Below, one piece after another: positions 1-7,781 of a stretch of DNA of 44,119 nucleotides. The stretch lies in NCBI GenBank assembly GCA_015152565.1, contig SUTT01000015.1, positions 1-44,119 of the forward strand, in the 5' to 3' direction. The position numbers and the translations under genes are program-made. A model generated the notes under the pieces. It worked only from the letters and a program-made list of their open reading frames with translations. It ran no database searches and was not told the DNA's origin. How positions within the stretch are numbered: the first letter of the stretch is position 1; the number at the start of each line of letters is the position of its first letter. The stretch comes from Cyanobacteria bacterium SIG27 (lineage in GTDB: Bacteria > Cyanobacteriota > Vampirovibrionia > Gastranaerophilales > Gastranaerophilaceae).

Positions 1-189
1 TACCTGCGCAAAGCGAATTGTGGCGAGACTTCGCCCAATGAGCAAAGCGCAGGCATAAGGATGTTGAGCGCTTGCACGGCACGGATGACGTGGCGGGCTT
101 GCGCGAATACTGGACTATGGCGACGTAAGAGTTTGCTTTTGCAAACTCCACAGGAGCAAACAGGCGCAAAGCGAATTGTGGCGAGACTT
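1..189. repeat. GC-rich dispersed intergenic repeat
   Basis: This stretch is much richer in G and C than the rest of the window and carries a perfect 26-base direct repeat at 6-31 and 164-189 (both begin GCGCAAAGCGAATTG). Between the copies lies an 8-bp hairpin (129-136 with 141-148, TTTT loop). The block GGCGACGTA (119-127) and the block CCACAGGAGCAAA (148-160) recur in the same order in the rplT-rpsJ intergenic region (38176-38184 and 38240-38252), again with a hairpin between them. This looks like a dispersed, structured intergenic element. The reading frame open across it appears to have no coding meaning. Confidence 0.6.
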
Positions 190-570
190 TTTTATGTCGA
201 AAAACAAGATATAGCAATACTTTCTCAAGGAGAATATCACAATGATTTAGTGATTAGACCTCTCAATTATCCTTATGTTTTAGTAAATGATGAAAAAATG
301 AGTATGGAAAATCTTGAAAAATTAAAAAGACGTTACAAATTTAACCCTAAAACACATTTGTTTGTAAGGCAACATAAGAAGAAAATACAAAAACAAAGCA
401 AGGAATATGGTCCATGTAATGAATTGTGTTGAAAATTAGAGAAAAAAGGCTTAATTTCAATTAGAATTGGCAGAGGGTGCGGTTTGCGTACGATTAATTT
501 TATCAATGCAATAGTTCATCAAAATGGAGATGATTTAATTTATATTGCTAATTCGGGAATTATACATTAA
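190..570 (+). pseudogene. Broken gene remnant with in-frame TGA
   Basis: From about 190 a protein-like, AT-rich reading frame runs to a TGA at 430-432 and continues in the same frame for 45 more codons to a TAA at 568-570. Residues on both sides look like protein of normal composition (for example VIRPLNYPYVLV before and IRIGRGCGLRTINFINAI after the stop). The upstream edge coincides with the end of the GC-rich repeat, and no start codon with a ribosome binding site is visible at the junction. I read this as the 3' part of a gene cut by repeat insertion or deletion and then interrupted by a nonsense mutation. TGA recoding is unlikely because TGA ends rimM. The family is not recognised. The last 11 bases overlap the 3' end of the minus-strand glycosyltransferase. 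Confidence 0.5.
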
Positions 571-1489
571 TCAAGAAGAGCATTTTTTCAACTGAATTTT
601 TTGAATTATGATTAGTTTGAACTAGTTTTTCGCAAATTGTAGTTATTTTTTCATATTCATTATTGTTTTTTAAATAAAAATCAATTTGCTGTGCTAAATC
701 TTTGGTGTCTTTATATGTTGGAACAATATTGTTAAATAAGTCTAGTTCTTCTCTTTTATCTGAAATTAAAAGCCTTTTGCAGGCAAAGGTTTGAATTGTT
801 CTATAATTAAGAGAGGTTTTACCTTGTGCGTTAATGTTATAAACAATTTTTGCTTCATTGATTGCTTGTGCCATACTTTTTTCATTATCAATAAAACCTT
901 TATAAGCTTTTTTTAAGATTTCTCTATCTTCATTTGTTTTGCATCTTGAAAGCGCATCAAGGTAATGTTTTTCTATTCCGTAGTATACAAAAGAATATTG
1001 AGGCAATAACTTATTTAAATCTAAAAACATATTGAGTCTTAAATCAGTATCAAGACGACCCATAAACATTGCGTCATATTTTGGATTAAGGTAATTTTTA
1101 TAAATTTCAGTGTTTACAAAATGGGGCAAATAGAAGCATTTTTCCTGTTTTGCTAATTCTCTATCCCAATAAAAAACAAAAATATCGTCATTTTTTAAGT
1201 GTTTATAGTATTCCTTATAACCCACACCAGAAGTTTTTTCTTGAATAACATCTGAAAAATACGTAATACAAGGAGTTTTTAAGTTGTAATCTATTTTCAA
1301 TTTAACAGGAGAAAAGTCGTAGCCAACAATAAAATCATAATTTTCTTTTAAAAAGTCATCAAAATTGTTATTTTTTAGTTCATCAAAGATGATAACTTTA
1401 AAGCTATTTTGCTTAAAGCCATCTAAAATGCTTGATGTAGTTAAGCGTCCGCCAATGCTATGGGGTAAAATTCCTAATATTTTTTTCAT
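560..1489 (-). CDS. CgeB-like family 1 glycosyltransferase
   Basis: A 309-residue protein with the two-part layout of GT-B enzymes. The N-terminal half opens MKKILGILPHSIGGR and carries a YDFIVGYDFSP strand near residues 51-61. The C-terminal half has an FMGRLDTDLR segment near 142-151 and a NYRTIQTFACKRLLISD segment, which resembles the donor-binding 'fixed to family, capital of pool' region of CgeB-like/Glyco_trans_1_2 proteins. It presumably transfers a nucleotide-activated sugar in the cytoplasm to a surface glycan, but donor and acceptor cannot be told. The start at 1489 is chosen because the homologous-looking sequence begins there, one base after the recO stop; a longer frame would overlap recO by 62 bases. 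It is the last gene of the pilT-recO minus-strand run. Confidence 0.68.
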   Translation of the reverse strand: MKKILGILPHSIGGRLTTSSILDGFKQNSFKVIIFDELKNNNFDDFLKENYDFIVGYDFSPVKLKIDYNLKTPCITYFSDVIQEKTSGVGYKEYYKHLKNDDIFVFYWDRELAKQEKCFYLPHFVNTEIYKNYLNPKYDAMFMGRLDTDLRLNMFLDLNKLLPQYSFVYYGIEKHYLDALSRCKTNEDREILKKAYKGFIDNEKSMAQAINEAKIVYNINAQGKTSLNYRTIQTFACKRLLISDKREELDLFNNIVPTYKDTKDLAQQIDFYLKNNNEYEKITTICEKLVQTNHNSKNSVEKMLFLINV

Positions 1490-1490
1490 T

Positions 1491-2276
1491 TTATACCGTT
1501 GTTTTTTCCAATACTTCAAAGATTTTTGTCTTTTTAGAGCCAAGCGAATCAATGTATTTTTTAATAAAAAGAAAACATTTTTCTAAAACTGCAAAATTAA
1601 CAAGGTCATCATATTTTGTTTTTTGATTGAAATCAGTTTTAGAAATTTCCGATAAGAATAATCTTATTTTATTATGAATTTTAACCCCGTTAACGCTTTG
1701 TGATGAACAGTTTGCGCATAAAAAGCTATTTAGTGAAAAAGAATAAAAGCAGCTTTGATTAATGTCGTCTTCAATGTCTTTTTGACATTTTGAACAATAA
1801 TCAAAATCTAAGCCCCAGCCAAGGAAATTCATTAATTTAATTTGAAATTTAAGAGTAATTAAAAGAATTTCTTCTTTTGTGTTTGCAACTGCTATTTTTT
1901 CATAGGCACTAAAAATTAAATCATAAATTTCCTTATAATTTTCATCTTTATTGTAATCATTTGAACAAAAATTATTAACAAGCTCTGCAATATACATTGA
2001 ATAAGAGAGTTTGTCTAAATCCCCTCTGATTTTTGAAAAAGTATTCAAGCTTTGAGCTTGTGCTATTGTATCGAGGTTTTTACCCTCTAATAGCATAAGC
2101 TCATTTGCTATAAACATTTGCACTCGAGCGCCAAGCTTTGATTTTGGCTTTTTAACTCCTTTTGCAACAGCTCGCATTAAACCTTTTGTCTTTGAAAACA
2201 TAACCACAATGCTATCGTTATCGTTTAGTGGATAGTTTTTCAGGTTTATTGCTTCTGTCATAAAAGATTTTTTCAA
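1491..2276 (-). CDS. recO: DNA repair protein RecO
   Basis: RecO loads RecA on SSB-coated single-stranded DNA in the RecFOR pathway and also anneals strands. The 261-residue length and layout fit the family: an N-terminal OB-fold (about 1-80) with the characteristic GLMRAVAKGVKKPKSKLGAR stretch at 32-51, then a helical domain with a four-cysteine zinc site (C161, C164, C187, C190). The start is a TTG at 2274-2276, supported by AGGAG five bases upstream; an ATG five codons later is too far from that site. It sits 8 bases after the preceding gene and 1 base before the glycosyltransferase, so it is very probably cotranscribed with pilT. No key residues are missing. Confidence 0.93.
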   Translation of the reverse strand: MKKSFMTEAINLKNYPLNDNDSIVVMFSKTKGLMRAVAKGVKKPKSKLGARVQMFIANELMLLEGKNLDTIAQAQSLNTFSKIRGDLDKLSYSMYIAELVNNFCSNDYNKDENYKEIYDLIFSAYEKIAVANTKEEILLITLKFQIKLMNFLGWGLDFDYCSKCQKDIEDDINQSCFYSFSLNSFLCANCSSQSVNGVKIHNKIRLFLSEISKTDFNQKTKYDDLVNFAVLEKCFLFIKKYIDSLGSKKTKIFEVLEKTTV

Positions 2277-2284
2277 ATTTACTC

Positions 2285-3706
2285 CTAAATGTTATTTAAA
2301 AAATCTTCTAATACTGTGTTTTGAATGTTTACCTTAATTTCAGGGTTAATTTCTGCTATCATTGCACGATATTGTTCACGAGCATTGATGTCTTTATCAA
2401 CAATATAAATTTCTTCAACTTTCGAGCTAACATTTAGTGCGCTTTTGATAATATTTATATCAATTGAAGAGTTATATGTTGGGTGAATTAAAAGCCAAGT
2501 TGTTGAATTTGCAAGGTTGATTAGGGCTTTGTTATAGTAGTTCATATTAATTTTAGCTTCTTCAACTCCAGAGTAAAAATCGGGATACATTGGATGTTTG
2601 CACTTTGGACATTCTAAAATTAATGGTTTAATTCCGTTGTTTTTGTTTAAATATTTTCCATTGCATTCTTCGCAAACAAAAAGATTAGATAGTCCGTTAA
2701 CAGGAATGATATTTATTTTATTATCTTCATTGTTATCATACAAGCTATAAGTTACATTTGTTGAATTTAAAAGCTCAACAAAATTTGCACTTTGAGAATT
2801 TGTGATTAAATTTGCGCTATTTCCTTTTAAATTTAGCTGTTCAATTATTCCTTTTAGCTCAAAAACGTTAGTATCGCTTTGAATTGAAATTTCTGAAATT
2901 AAGCTTAAAATGTCGTCGATTGAAGAGTTTTTATCTCTTGAAGAAGAGATTAACTCTCTTAGTTTTGAAATGTTTTTAATTTTTTCATTTGAATTATTTT
3001 GAGCATAATAAATTGCGATTGTTTTTTTCTTTTGAGGAGCTTCAGCTTCAGCTGTTTGTTGCTCAACTTGCTCAACTTGCTCAGCTTGCTCAACTTGTTG
3101 AGAATAAGATTGTTCTTGAATTGCTTGAGCTTCTTCTTTTTGAACTGCCTCAAAAGTTGGTTGTTGATATTGTTCTTGAATTTGGTTTTCTTCTTGAATT
3201 TTTTGTTCTGGCTCAGATTGAACTGTTTGAGAATGAATCGGTTGGTGGTGTTCAATTGGGTGAAATTCTTTAAAGGGTTGAGCACTAAATGGACTTTGAG
3301 TGAAATACCTGTGCGGTTGTGCAGTTTCTTTTGGAGCGCTAAAAGCATCAAAAGCATTTATTTTTGTTTCTGTTTGATGTTCATTTTGCGTGGTTTCGTT
3401 TGGTGTTTCTTGATGGTTAAATGATTCGTAAGGAGAAGTTGTTGTGTTTGTTTCAATTCCTTGTTGGGTTAAAATATCTTCTATTGTTGGAGATAAGATA
3501 TCTTTAACATCTGTTGGAATTGAAGGATTGTTTGAAATTTCCAAGAAGATTTCTTTTAATAAATCAAAATATTCAAATTTGTGTCCACCATGGTATTTTT
3601 CGTGGAGTTTGTATGCTCCATCTTTTAGTAACTTGTAGTCCATTTTTCTTAATGCAACTTCAAGTCTTTTAATTGTCATGATTTCTGCTTCTGGAAATGG
3701 CGCCAT
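2285..3706 (-). CDS. Low-complexity protein with degenerate Sir2-like zinc region
   Basis: A 473-residue protein of unknown function in three parts. Residues 1-80 are a charged helical domain. Residues 80-225 are a disordered Gln/Glu-rich linker with a VEQ run (206-216). Residues 228-473 form a folded domain with a C345-x2-C348 ... C366-x2-C369 zinc ribbon. The order ITNSQSANF, then PVNG, then the zinc ribbon, then WLLIHPT strongly recalls the Sir2 order 'TQN-D', 'HG', Cys4, 'vGTS', but the catalytic His would be Asn337 and the N-terminal GAGxS NAD loop is not seen. If related, it is probably not a deacetylase. It has a good AAGGAG site before the ATG and lies 16 bases after pilT, so a link to pili or the cell pole is possible but unproven. 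The Sir2 relation is my inference. Confidence 0.6.
   Translation of the reverse strand: MAPFPEAEIMTIKRLEVALRKMDYKLLKDGAYKLHEKYHGGHKFEYFDLLKEIFLEISNNPSIPTDVKDILSPTIEDILTQQGIETNTTTSPYESFNHQETPNETTQNEHQTETKINAFDAFSAPKETAQPHRYFTQSPFSAQPFKEFHPIEHHQPIHSQTVQSEPEQKIQEENQIQEQYQQPTFEAVQKEEAQAIQEQSYSQQVEQAEQVEQVEQQTAEAEAPQKKKTIAIYYAQNNSNEKIKNISKLRELISSSRDKNSSIDDILSLISEISIQSDTNVFELKGIIEQLNLKGNSANLITNSQSANFVELLNSTNVTYSLYDNNEDNKINIIPVNGLSNLFVCEECNGKYLNKNNGIKPLILECPKCKHPMYPDFYSGVEEAKINMNYYNKALINLANSTTWLLIHPTYNSSIDINIIKSALNVSSKVEEIYIVDKDINAREQYRAMIAEINPEIKVNIQNTVLEDFLNNI
3059..3094. repeat. Four 9-bp tandem repeats inside a coding region
   Basis: Four consecutive copies of TTGCTCAAC (the third is TTGCTCAGC) encode the Val-Glu-Gln/Ala-Glu-Gln run of the Gln-rich linker on the minus strand. 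The unit is three codons, so slippage would change linker length without breaking the frame. Confidence 0.85.
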
Positions 3707-3722
3707 AGTTTACTCCTTATAT

Positions 3723-4820
3723 TTATAAAATTGAATCCTCTATTAAACTTTCTTGATACATACCTCTTAAGCGTTGGTCCATTTCAACTTTTTCAAGGCT
3801 AAATTCAAGAGCTGTTTCTTTTGTAATTTTCTTTTCTTGATACAGTGAAAACAACGAATTATTCATTGTAGAAATATTTGGTTGTCTGCTTCTTTGCATA
3901 AGAATGCGCAAATCTTCCATTTTACCCTCTTTAATATAATCAATTACAGTTGGGGTAAAAGTCAAAATTTCTGTTGCAGGAGCTAAAAGCCCGTTGTTTG
4001 TAGTTGGAACAAGTTGTTGATGAACAACTCCTCGAATGCAATTTGCAAGACGCTTCATAAATGCTTCTTGACCGGATTCTTCAATGAAACCTTTTAAACG
4101 GTTGATTGATGGAATTGTGCCGTTTGTGTGAAGTGTTGAAAAAACAAGGTGTCCTGTTTCTGCTGCTTCAATGGCGCTTAAAAGAGTGTCTTTATCTCTA
4201 ATTTCGCCTACTAACATAACGTCTGGGTCTTGACGAAGAGCGTACTTTATTCCTGTTTTAAAATCTTTAACGTCAATATCAAGACTTCTTTGGGTAATGA
4301 TTGATTTTTTGTCTTCATAAACAAATTCAACAGGGTCTTCTATTGTAATAATGTGTTTTTTGTCTTTTTGATTGATAATTTCAATCAAACTTGCTAAAGT
4401 TGTGGATTTTCCGGAACCTGTTGCGCCTGTAACAAAAACAATGCCGTTATTAAAATTGGTATATTCTTTTAAATAATCAGGTAGGGCTAATTCTTTTAAA
4501 TTTTTAATGTAGTATGGAATTGCTCTAAAAGTGAATTTGCCGTAATAAATATCTTTGCAGAAATTTACACGATATCGAGAAATGCCTTTAATTTCGTAAA
4601 TGTAATCGATATCTTGAATGTCTTCTATTTTTTTAGAATATTCTTTTGGAAGAGTTTTATTTAAAATTGATTCAATATCTTGCGGGGTTATTATATTTGA
4701 AGATATTTTATATATTTCCCCATTAACCCTTAAAGACGGTATTTTGTGACAGTTTATATGTATGTCAGATGCTTGTGCTTTGTGCGATTTTATTAAAAAA
4801 TCATCTAAATCGAAACTCAA
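3723..4820 (-). CDS. pilT: Type IV pilus retraction ATPase PilT
   Basis: PilT is the hexameric cytoplasmic ATPase that depolymerises type IV pili and powers twitching and pilus retraction. The 365-residue protein has the family layout: an N-terminal PAS-like domain with the QASDIHIN opening (16-23), Walker A GATGSGKST at 132-140, Asp box ITIEDPVEF (158-166), Walker B PDVMLVGE (199-206) and His box STLHTN (228-233). The segment LANCIRGVVHQQLV (258-271) corresponds to the AIRNLIRE region of retraction ATPases but is altered, so assignment to PilT rather than another PilT/PilU-type paralogue rests on size and overall match. Translation starts at a TTG with GGAG seven bases upstream. It heads a minus-strand operon with the low-complexity protein, recO and a glycosyltransferase. 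Its pilin-like partners may be the proteins at 31446 and 34946. Confidence 0.92.
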   Translation of the reverse strand: MSFDLDDFLIKSHKAQASDIHINCHKIPSLRVNGEIYKISSNIITPQDIESILNKTLPKEYSKKIEDIQDIDYIYEIKGISRYRVNFCKDIYYGKFTFRAIPYYIKNLKELALPDYLKEYTNFNNGIVFVTGATGSGKSTTLASLIEIINQKDKKHIITIEDPVEFVYEDKKSIITQRSLDIDVKDFKTGIKYALRQDPDVMLVGEIRDKDTLLSAIEAAETGHLVFSTLHTNGTIPSINRLKGFIEESGQEAFMKRLANCIRGVVHQQLVPTTNNGLLAPATEILTFTPTVIDYIKEGKMEDLRILMQRSRQPNISTMNNSLFSLYQEKKITKETALEFSLEKVEMDQRLRGMYQESLIEDSIL

Positions 4821-4934
4821 TTTTAAACTCCTTTTGTTAATATTTATTTTATTATTTATTTTTCTTTAGTGCAATTTTATTAAGTAAAATTATTTTTCTG
4901 TTACAATAAATGAGTAATAAAGAAGGAATTAAAA

Positions 4935-5462
4935 ATGCAAGAAAACATCCAAAAAATTAGAAGTATGATTAGAGAAATACCAAATTTCCCAAAAGATGGT
5001 ATTTTATTCCGTGATATCACAACAGCTCTAAAAGATGCTGATACTTTAAAATTAACAGTGGATGAAATTTATGAAGCATTTAAGGACGAAAAAATAGACT
5101 ATATTGCAGGGATTGAATCTCGTGGATTTATTTACGGTATGCCATTGGCGTATAAACTTGGCTGCGGATTTATTCCTGTTAGAAAACCAAATAAACTTCC
5201 TGCTGAAACTATTTCAATAGAATACGAACTAGAATATGGTACAGATAAAATTGAAATTCATAAGGATGCTCTTAAAGCTGGCGATAGAGTTTTAATTGTG
5301 GATGATTTACTTGCAACTGGTGGTACTGCTGCTGCGGCTTGTTCTTTAGTTTCTCAGGTAGCTAGCGTTGTTGGTATGGCATTTGTAATTGAACTTGTTG
5401 ACTTAAAAGGAAAAGATAAACTTCCTAATGATGTTAAAGTTGTTTCATTGGTAAAATATTAA
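4935..5462 (+). CDS. apt: Adenine phosphoribosyltransferase
   Basis: Salvages adenine by joining it to PRPP to give AMP in the cytoplasm. The 175-residue length is normal. The N-terminal [18 protein letters not shown] (12-29) is the purine-binding signature, [10 protein letters not shown] (59-68) follows, and the PRPP-binding loop [14 protein letters not shown] spans 119-132. The ATG is preceded by AAGAAGGA at suitable distance. TACAAT at 4902-4907 could be a -10 box, but no good -35 is visible. The stop shares one base with the rimM start (TAATG), so apt, rimM and trmD are translationally linked. Confidence 0.95.
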   Translation: MQENIQKIRSMIREIPNFPKDGILFRDITTALKDADTLKLTVDEIYEAFKDEKIDYIAGIESRGFIYGMPLAYKLGCGFIPVRKPNKLPAETISIEYELEYGTDKIEIHKDALKAGDRVLIVDDLLATGGTAAAACSLVSQVASVVGMAFVIELVDLKGKDKLPNDVKVVSLVKY

Positions 5463-5980
5463 TGACATTAGATAAAACAAAATATATTTCAATTGGAAAA
5501 ATTACAAATTTCTTTGGCATTAAAGGTGAAGCTAAAGTTGGCTATGATAATGAAAATCAAATTAAAAAAGCCAAGTCTGTTTTAATGCTTGATGATGAAA
5601 GTCAAATTGAGCTTAAAATTAAATCAATTCGTTTTCATAAAAATTTTGCTATTGTAAAATTTGATGGAATTGATGATATTAACGATTTGCTTCAATATAA
5701 AGGTCAACGAATTTTTGTTTTAAAACAAGAGGCGATAAATAAACTTGAAAAAGATGAATTTTTAATTCAAGACTTAATTGGCTGTGTTGTTTTTAATGAG
5801 CAAAATGAAAAACTTGGCGAAGTTGTTAATATTTCAACTAATTCAGCTCAAGATATGTTAAACATTAAAAACGGCTTTGGTCAAGTTGATATGGTTCCTT
5901 TTGTTAATGAATTTTTCCCAGTGGTTGATATAAAAAACAAAAAAATCATTATAAGACCAATCGAAGGGCTTTTATCTTGA
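5462..5980 (+). CDS. rimM: 16S rRNA processing protein RimM
   Basis: RimM assists maturation of the 30S subunit head and binds S19. At 172 residues it has the usual two domains: an N-terminal beta-barrel opening with ISIGKITNFFGIKGEAKV (10-27) and a C-terminal PRC-barrel (about 95-172) ending KIIIRPIEGLL. The Gly-Ile-Lys-Gly-Glu motif corresponds to the conserved H/I-G-x-x-G-E of the family. It overlaps apt by one base and trmD by four bases; the rimM-trmD pairing is widely conserved. It ends in TGA, showing TGA is a stop here. Confidence 0.95.
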   Translation: MTLDKTKYISIGKITNFFGIKGEAKVGYDNENQIKKAKSVLMLDDESQIELKIKSIRFHKNFAIVKFDGIDDINDLLQYKGQRIFVLKQEAINKLEKDEFLIQDLIGCVVFNEQNEKLGEVVNISTNSAQDMLNIKNGFGQVDMVPFVNEFFPVVDIKNKKIIIRPIEGLLS

Positions 5981-6657
5981 AATATGATGTTATAACATTA
6001 TTCCCTGAAATTATAGAAAGTTATTGTTCATCTTCAATTACTAAAAGAGGAATTGAACAAGGAATAATTGAAGTTGAAACTCATAATCCAAGGGAATATT
6101 CAAAAGATAAACATAAAAGAGTTGACGATACTCCTTATGGTGGCGGAGATGGGATGGTTTTGGCGTGTCAGCCCATTTTTGATTGCTATAATGCAATAGA
6201 AAAAAAAGAAGATTTTGAATTTATAATGTTAACTCCGCAAGGAGAAAAATTTAATCAAAAAACAGCAGTTGAACTATCAAAAAAAGAACAAATAATTCTT
6301 CTTTGCGGACATTACGAGGGGTTTGATGAAAGAATTAGAATCGGCTTAAAGCCTCGTGAAATTTCAATTGGAGATTTTGTTTTAACGGGCGGTGAGCTTG
6401 GAGCGCTTATTTTAATTGATTCTATTTCAAGAAATTTAGAAAATTATCTTGGAAAAGATAAATGTGCTCATGAAGATAGTTTTTCATTAGGATTAGATGG
6501 ATTATTAGAATATCCTCACTATACAAAACCAAGAGAATATATGGGTTTGAAAGTTCCAGAGGTTCTTTTAAATGGCAATCATAAAGAAATTGAAGAATTT
6601 AGAAAAAAAGAAAGTCTAGAGCGTACCAAAAAAAGAAGACCAGATCTATTGAATTAA
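5977..6657 (+). CDS. trmD: tRNA (guanine37-N1)-methyltransferase TrmD
   Basis: Methylates G37 of tRNAs with a G at position 36, using S-adenosylmethionine, and so prevents +1 frameshifting. It is a SPOUT-class knotted enzyme. The 226-residue sequence shows DDTPYGGGDGMVL (50-62), LLCGHYEGFDERI (108-120) and SIGDFVLTGGELGAL (130-144), which build the knot and cofactor pocket. The start is TTG at 5977, giving the family N-terminus MKYDVITLFPE, and overlaps the rimM TGA. An rpsP gene, often found in this cluster, is absent. No terminator is evident in the 64 bases before the next gene, so read-through into the tandem family is possible. Confidence 0.96.
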   Translation: MKYDVITLFPEIIESYCSSSITKRGIEQGIIEVETHNPREYSKDKHKRVDDTPYGGGDGMVLACQPIFDCYNAIEKKEDFEFIMLTPQGEKFNQKTAVELSKKEQIILLCGHYEGFDERIRIGLKPREISIGDFVLTGGELGALILIDSISRNLENYLGKDKCAHEDSFSLGLDGLLEYPHYTKPREYMGLKVPEVLLNGNHKEIEEFRKKESLERTKKRRPDLLN

Positions 6658-6721
6658 TTTTAGCTAGCAAAATAAAAAATTTACATGTTTTATATATTCA
6701 ACACACTATAGCGAGGGAAAA

Positions 6722-7780
6722 ATGAAAGTTAATTCAATTTCATCTTTTAGATTTCAAAACAATATACAAAGTTTCACTAATGTTCGAGCTTTTAAAACGC
6801 CTGTATTGCAAGCAGATAGCGTGTCTTTTAAGGGTGAATTTACATATAATTACATTAATAAAAGAGGTTCTGAAATCTTTTTAAATGCCATGGGTATTCA
6901 AACTCATGCTAGAAATGTTGAACTTGAAGCGGCTAATCAGCAAACCCAAGCTGCTTGGTTAAAAGATTGTGCTATTTATGAATTTGAAAGAGTAGCTATT
7001 AGTAAAGATGGTAAAATTAACCATTCTTGGGGAGCAAAAGACGTTGAAGTTTTATCAAGCGAAATGGTTGATGGAAGAATTTTGCCTAGAAAAATAGCAA
7101 AATATAACGCTGATGGTGATATTCACTTTGAAGCTGTGTTTAGTGAGGGAAGAATATCTCAAGCTTTTGTTCATAATTTTGATGGTTCAAAAGATGTTTT
7201 TGAATTTGATAAAACTGGAAAATTATCAAAAATGATTAGCGCAAAAACTCCAACAAGCTTTGATAGGGAATATGTTTTTAATTTAGCTAACAGTGAATTA
7301 TTAAATTATAAAGCTGGTTATAAACTTCAAGAAGATGGTAAAAAGACAACAAAAGAAATCATGACTTTTTCGCTTGATGATAATGATAAAGCCGAGCTAG
7401 TATATTGTCAAAAAGATAGAGTTCAATATCTTGGAGAAATTTTAGAAGTAGGCAATACATATTTCTTTGATGATTTTGATGAATTTTCATTCCAAGAGGG
7501 CTATAAAAAATCACCAAACGGAGTGGTTGAACAAGGCGAAACCTTTGTTATGGATAAAACTACTGTTCAAGAGTATGAACAAGGTTTTAAGCAACTTGAA
7601 GATGGTACAAAAATTCATCTTCCAAAAATGAGAACCGCTCATAACGGTTGTGTAGTAGAGCTTCTTGATTATGGTTATAGTGAAAAACCGAATGGTGAAA
7701 TTGAAAGGCAAAATCGAGTTGAAATGCAAGGTGGAATATACCATACCATTTTAAGAATGTTTGGTTTTTTGGGAGAGTAA
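6722..7780 (+). CDS. Tandem-family protein 1 (N-terminal tag, beta repeats)
   Basis: The first of eight adjacent paralogues; function unknown. The 352 residues open with the shared tag: MKVNSIS, an Asn/Phe-rich stretch, and VSFKG at 34-38. A short helical part (about 50-75) follows. From about 80 the protein is a run of short beta units such as VFEFDKTGKLSKM and YKAGYKLQEDGKK, each pairing an aromatic-acidic strand with a Gly turn and a '[YF]xxGY' strand; I count at least four. Such units recall YD/RHS or MORN/YwqK-like repeats without matching them clearly. There is no hydrophobic signal peptide or membrane segment. A GAGGG site precedes the ATG. The 64-base gap after trmD contains no convincing promoter. 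Confidence 0.8.
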   Translation: MKVNSISSFRFQNNIQSFTNVRAFKTPVLQADSVSFKGEFTYNYINKRGSEIFLNAMGIQTHARNVELEAANQQTQAAWLKDCAIYEFERVAISKDGKINHSWGAKDVEVLSSEMVDGRILPRKIAKYNADGDIHFEAVFSEGRISQAFVHNFDGSKDVFEFDKTGKLSKMISAKTPTSFDREYVFNLANSELLNYKAGYKLQEDGKKTTKEIMTFSLDDNDKAELVYCQKDRVQYLGEILEVGNTYFFDDFDEFSFQEGYKKSPNGVVEQGETFVMDKTTVQEYEQGFKQLEDGTKIHLPKMRTAHNGCVVELLDYGYSEKPNGEIERQNRVEMQGGIYHTILRMFGFLGE

Positions 7781-7781
7781 A

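Noticed and set aside
430-432. TGA as recoded sense codon
   Set aside because: TGA is the genuine stop of rimM and nothing suggests reassignment; a local nonsense mutation is simpler.
2959-3424. Several long open frames on both strands over the Gln/Glu-rich linker
   Set aside because: They are shadows of the low-complexity repeat; their products are Leu- or Lys-rich with no domain, and the real gene has the ribosome binding site.
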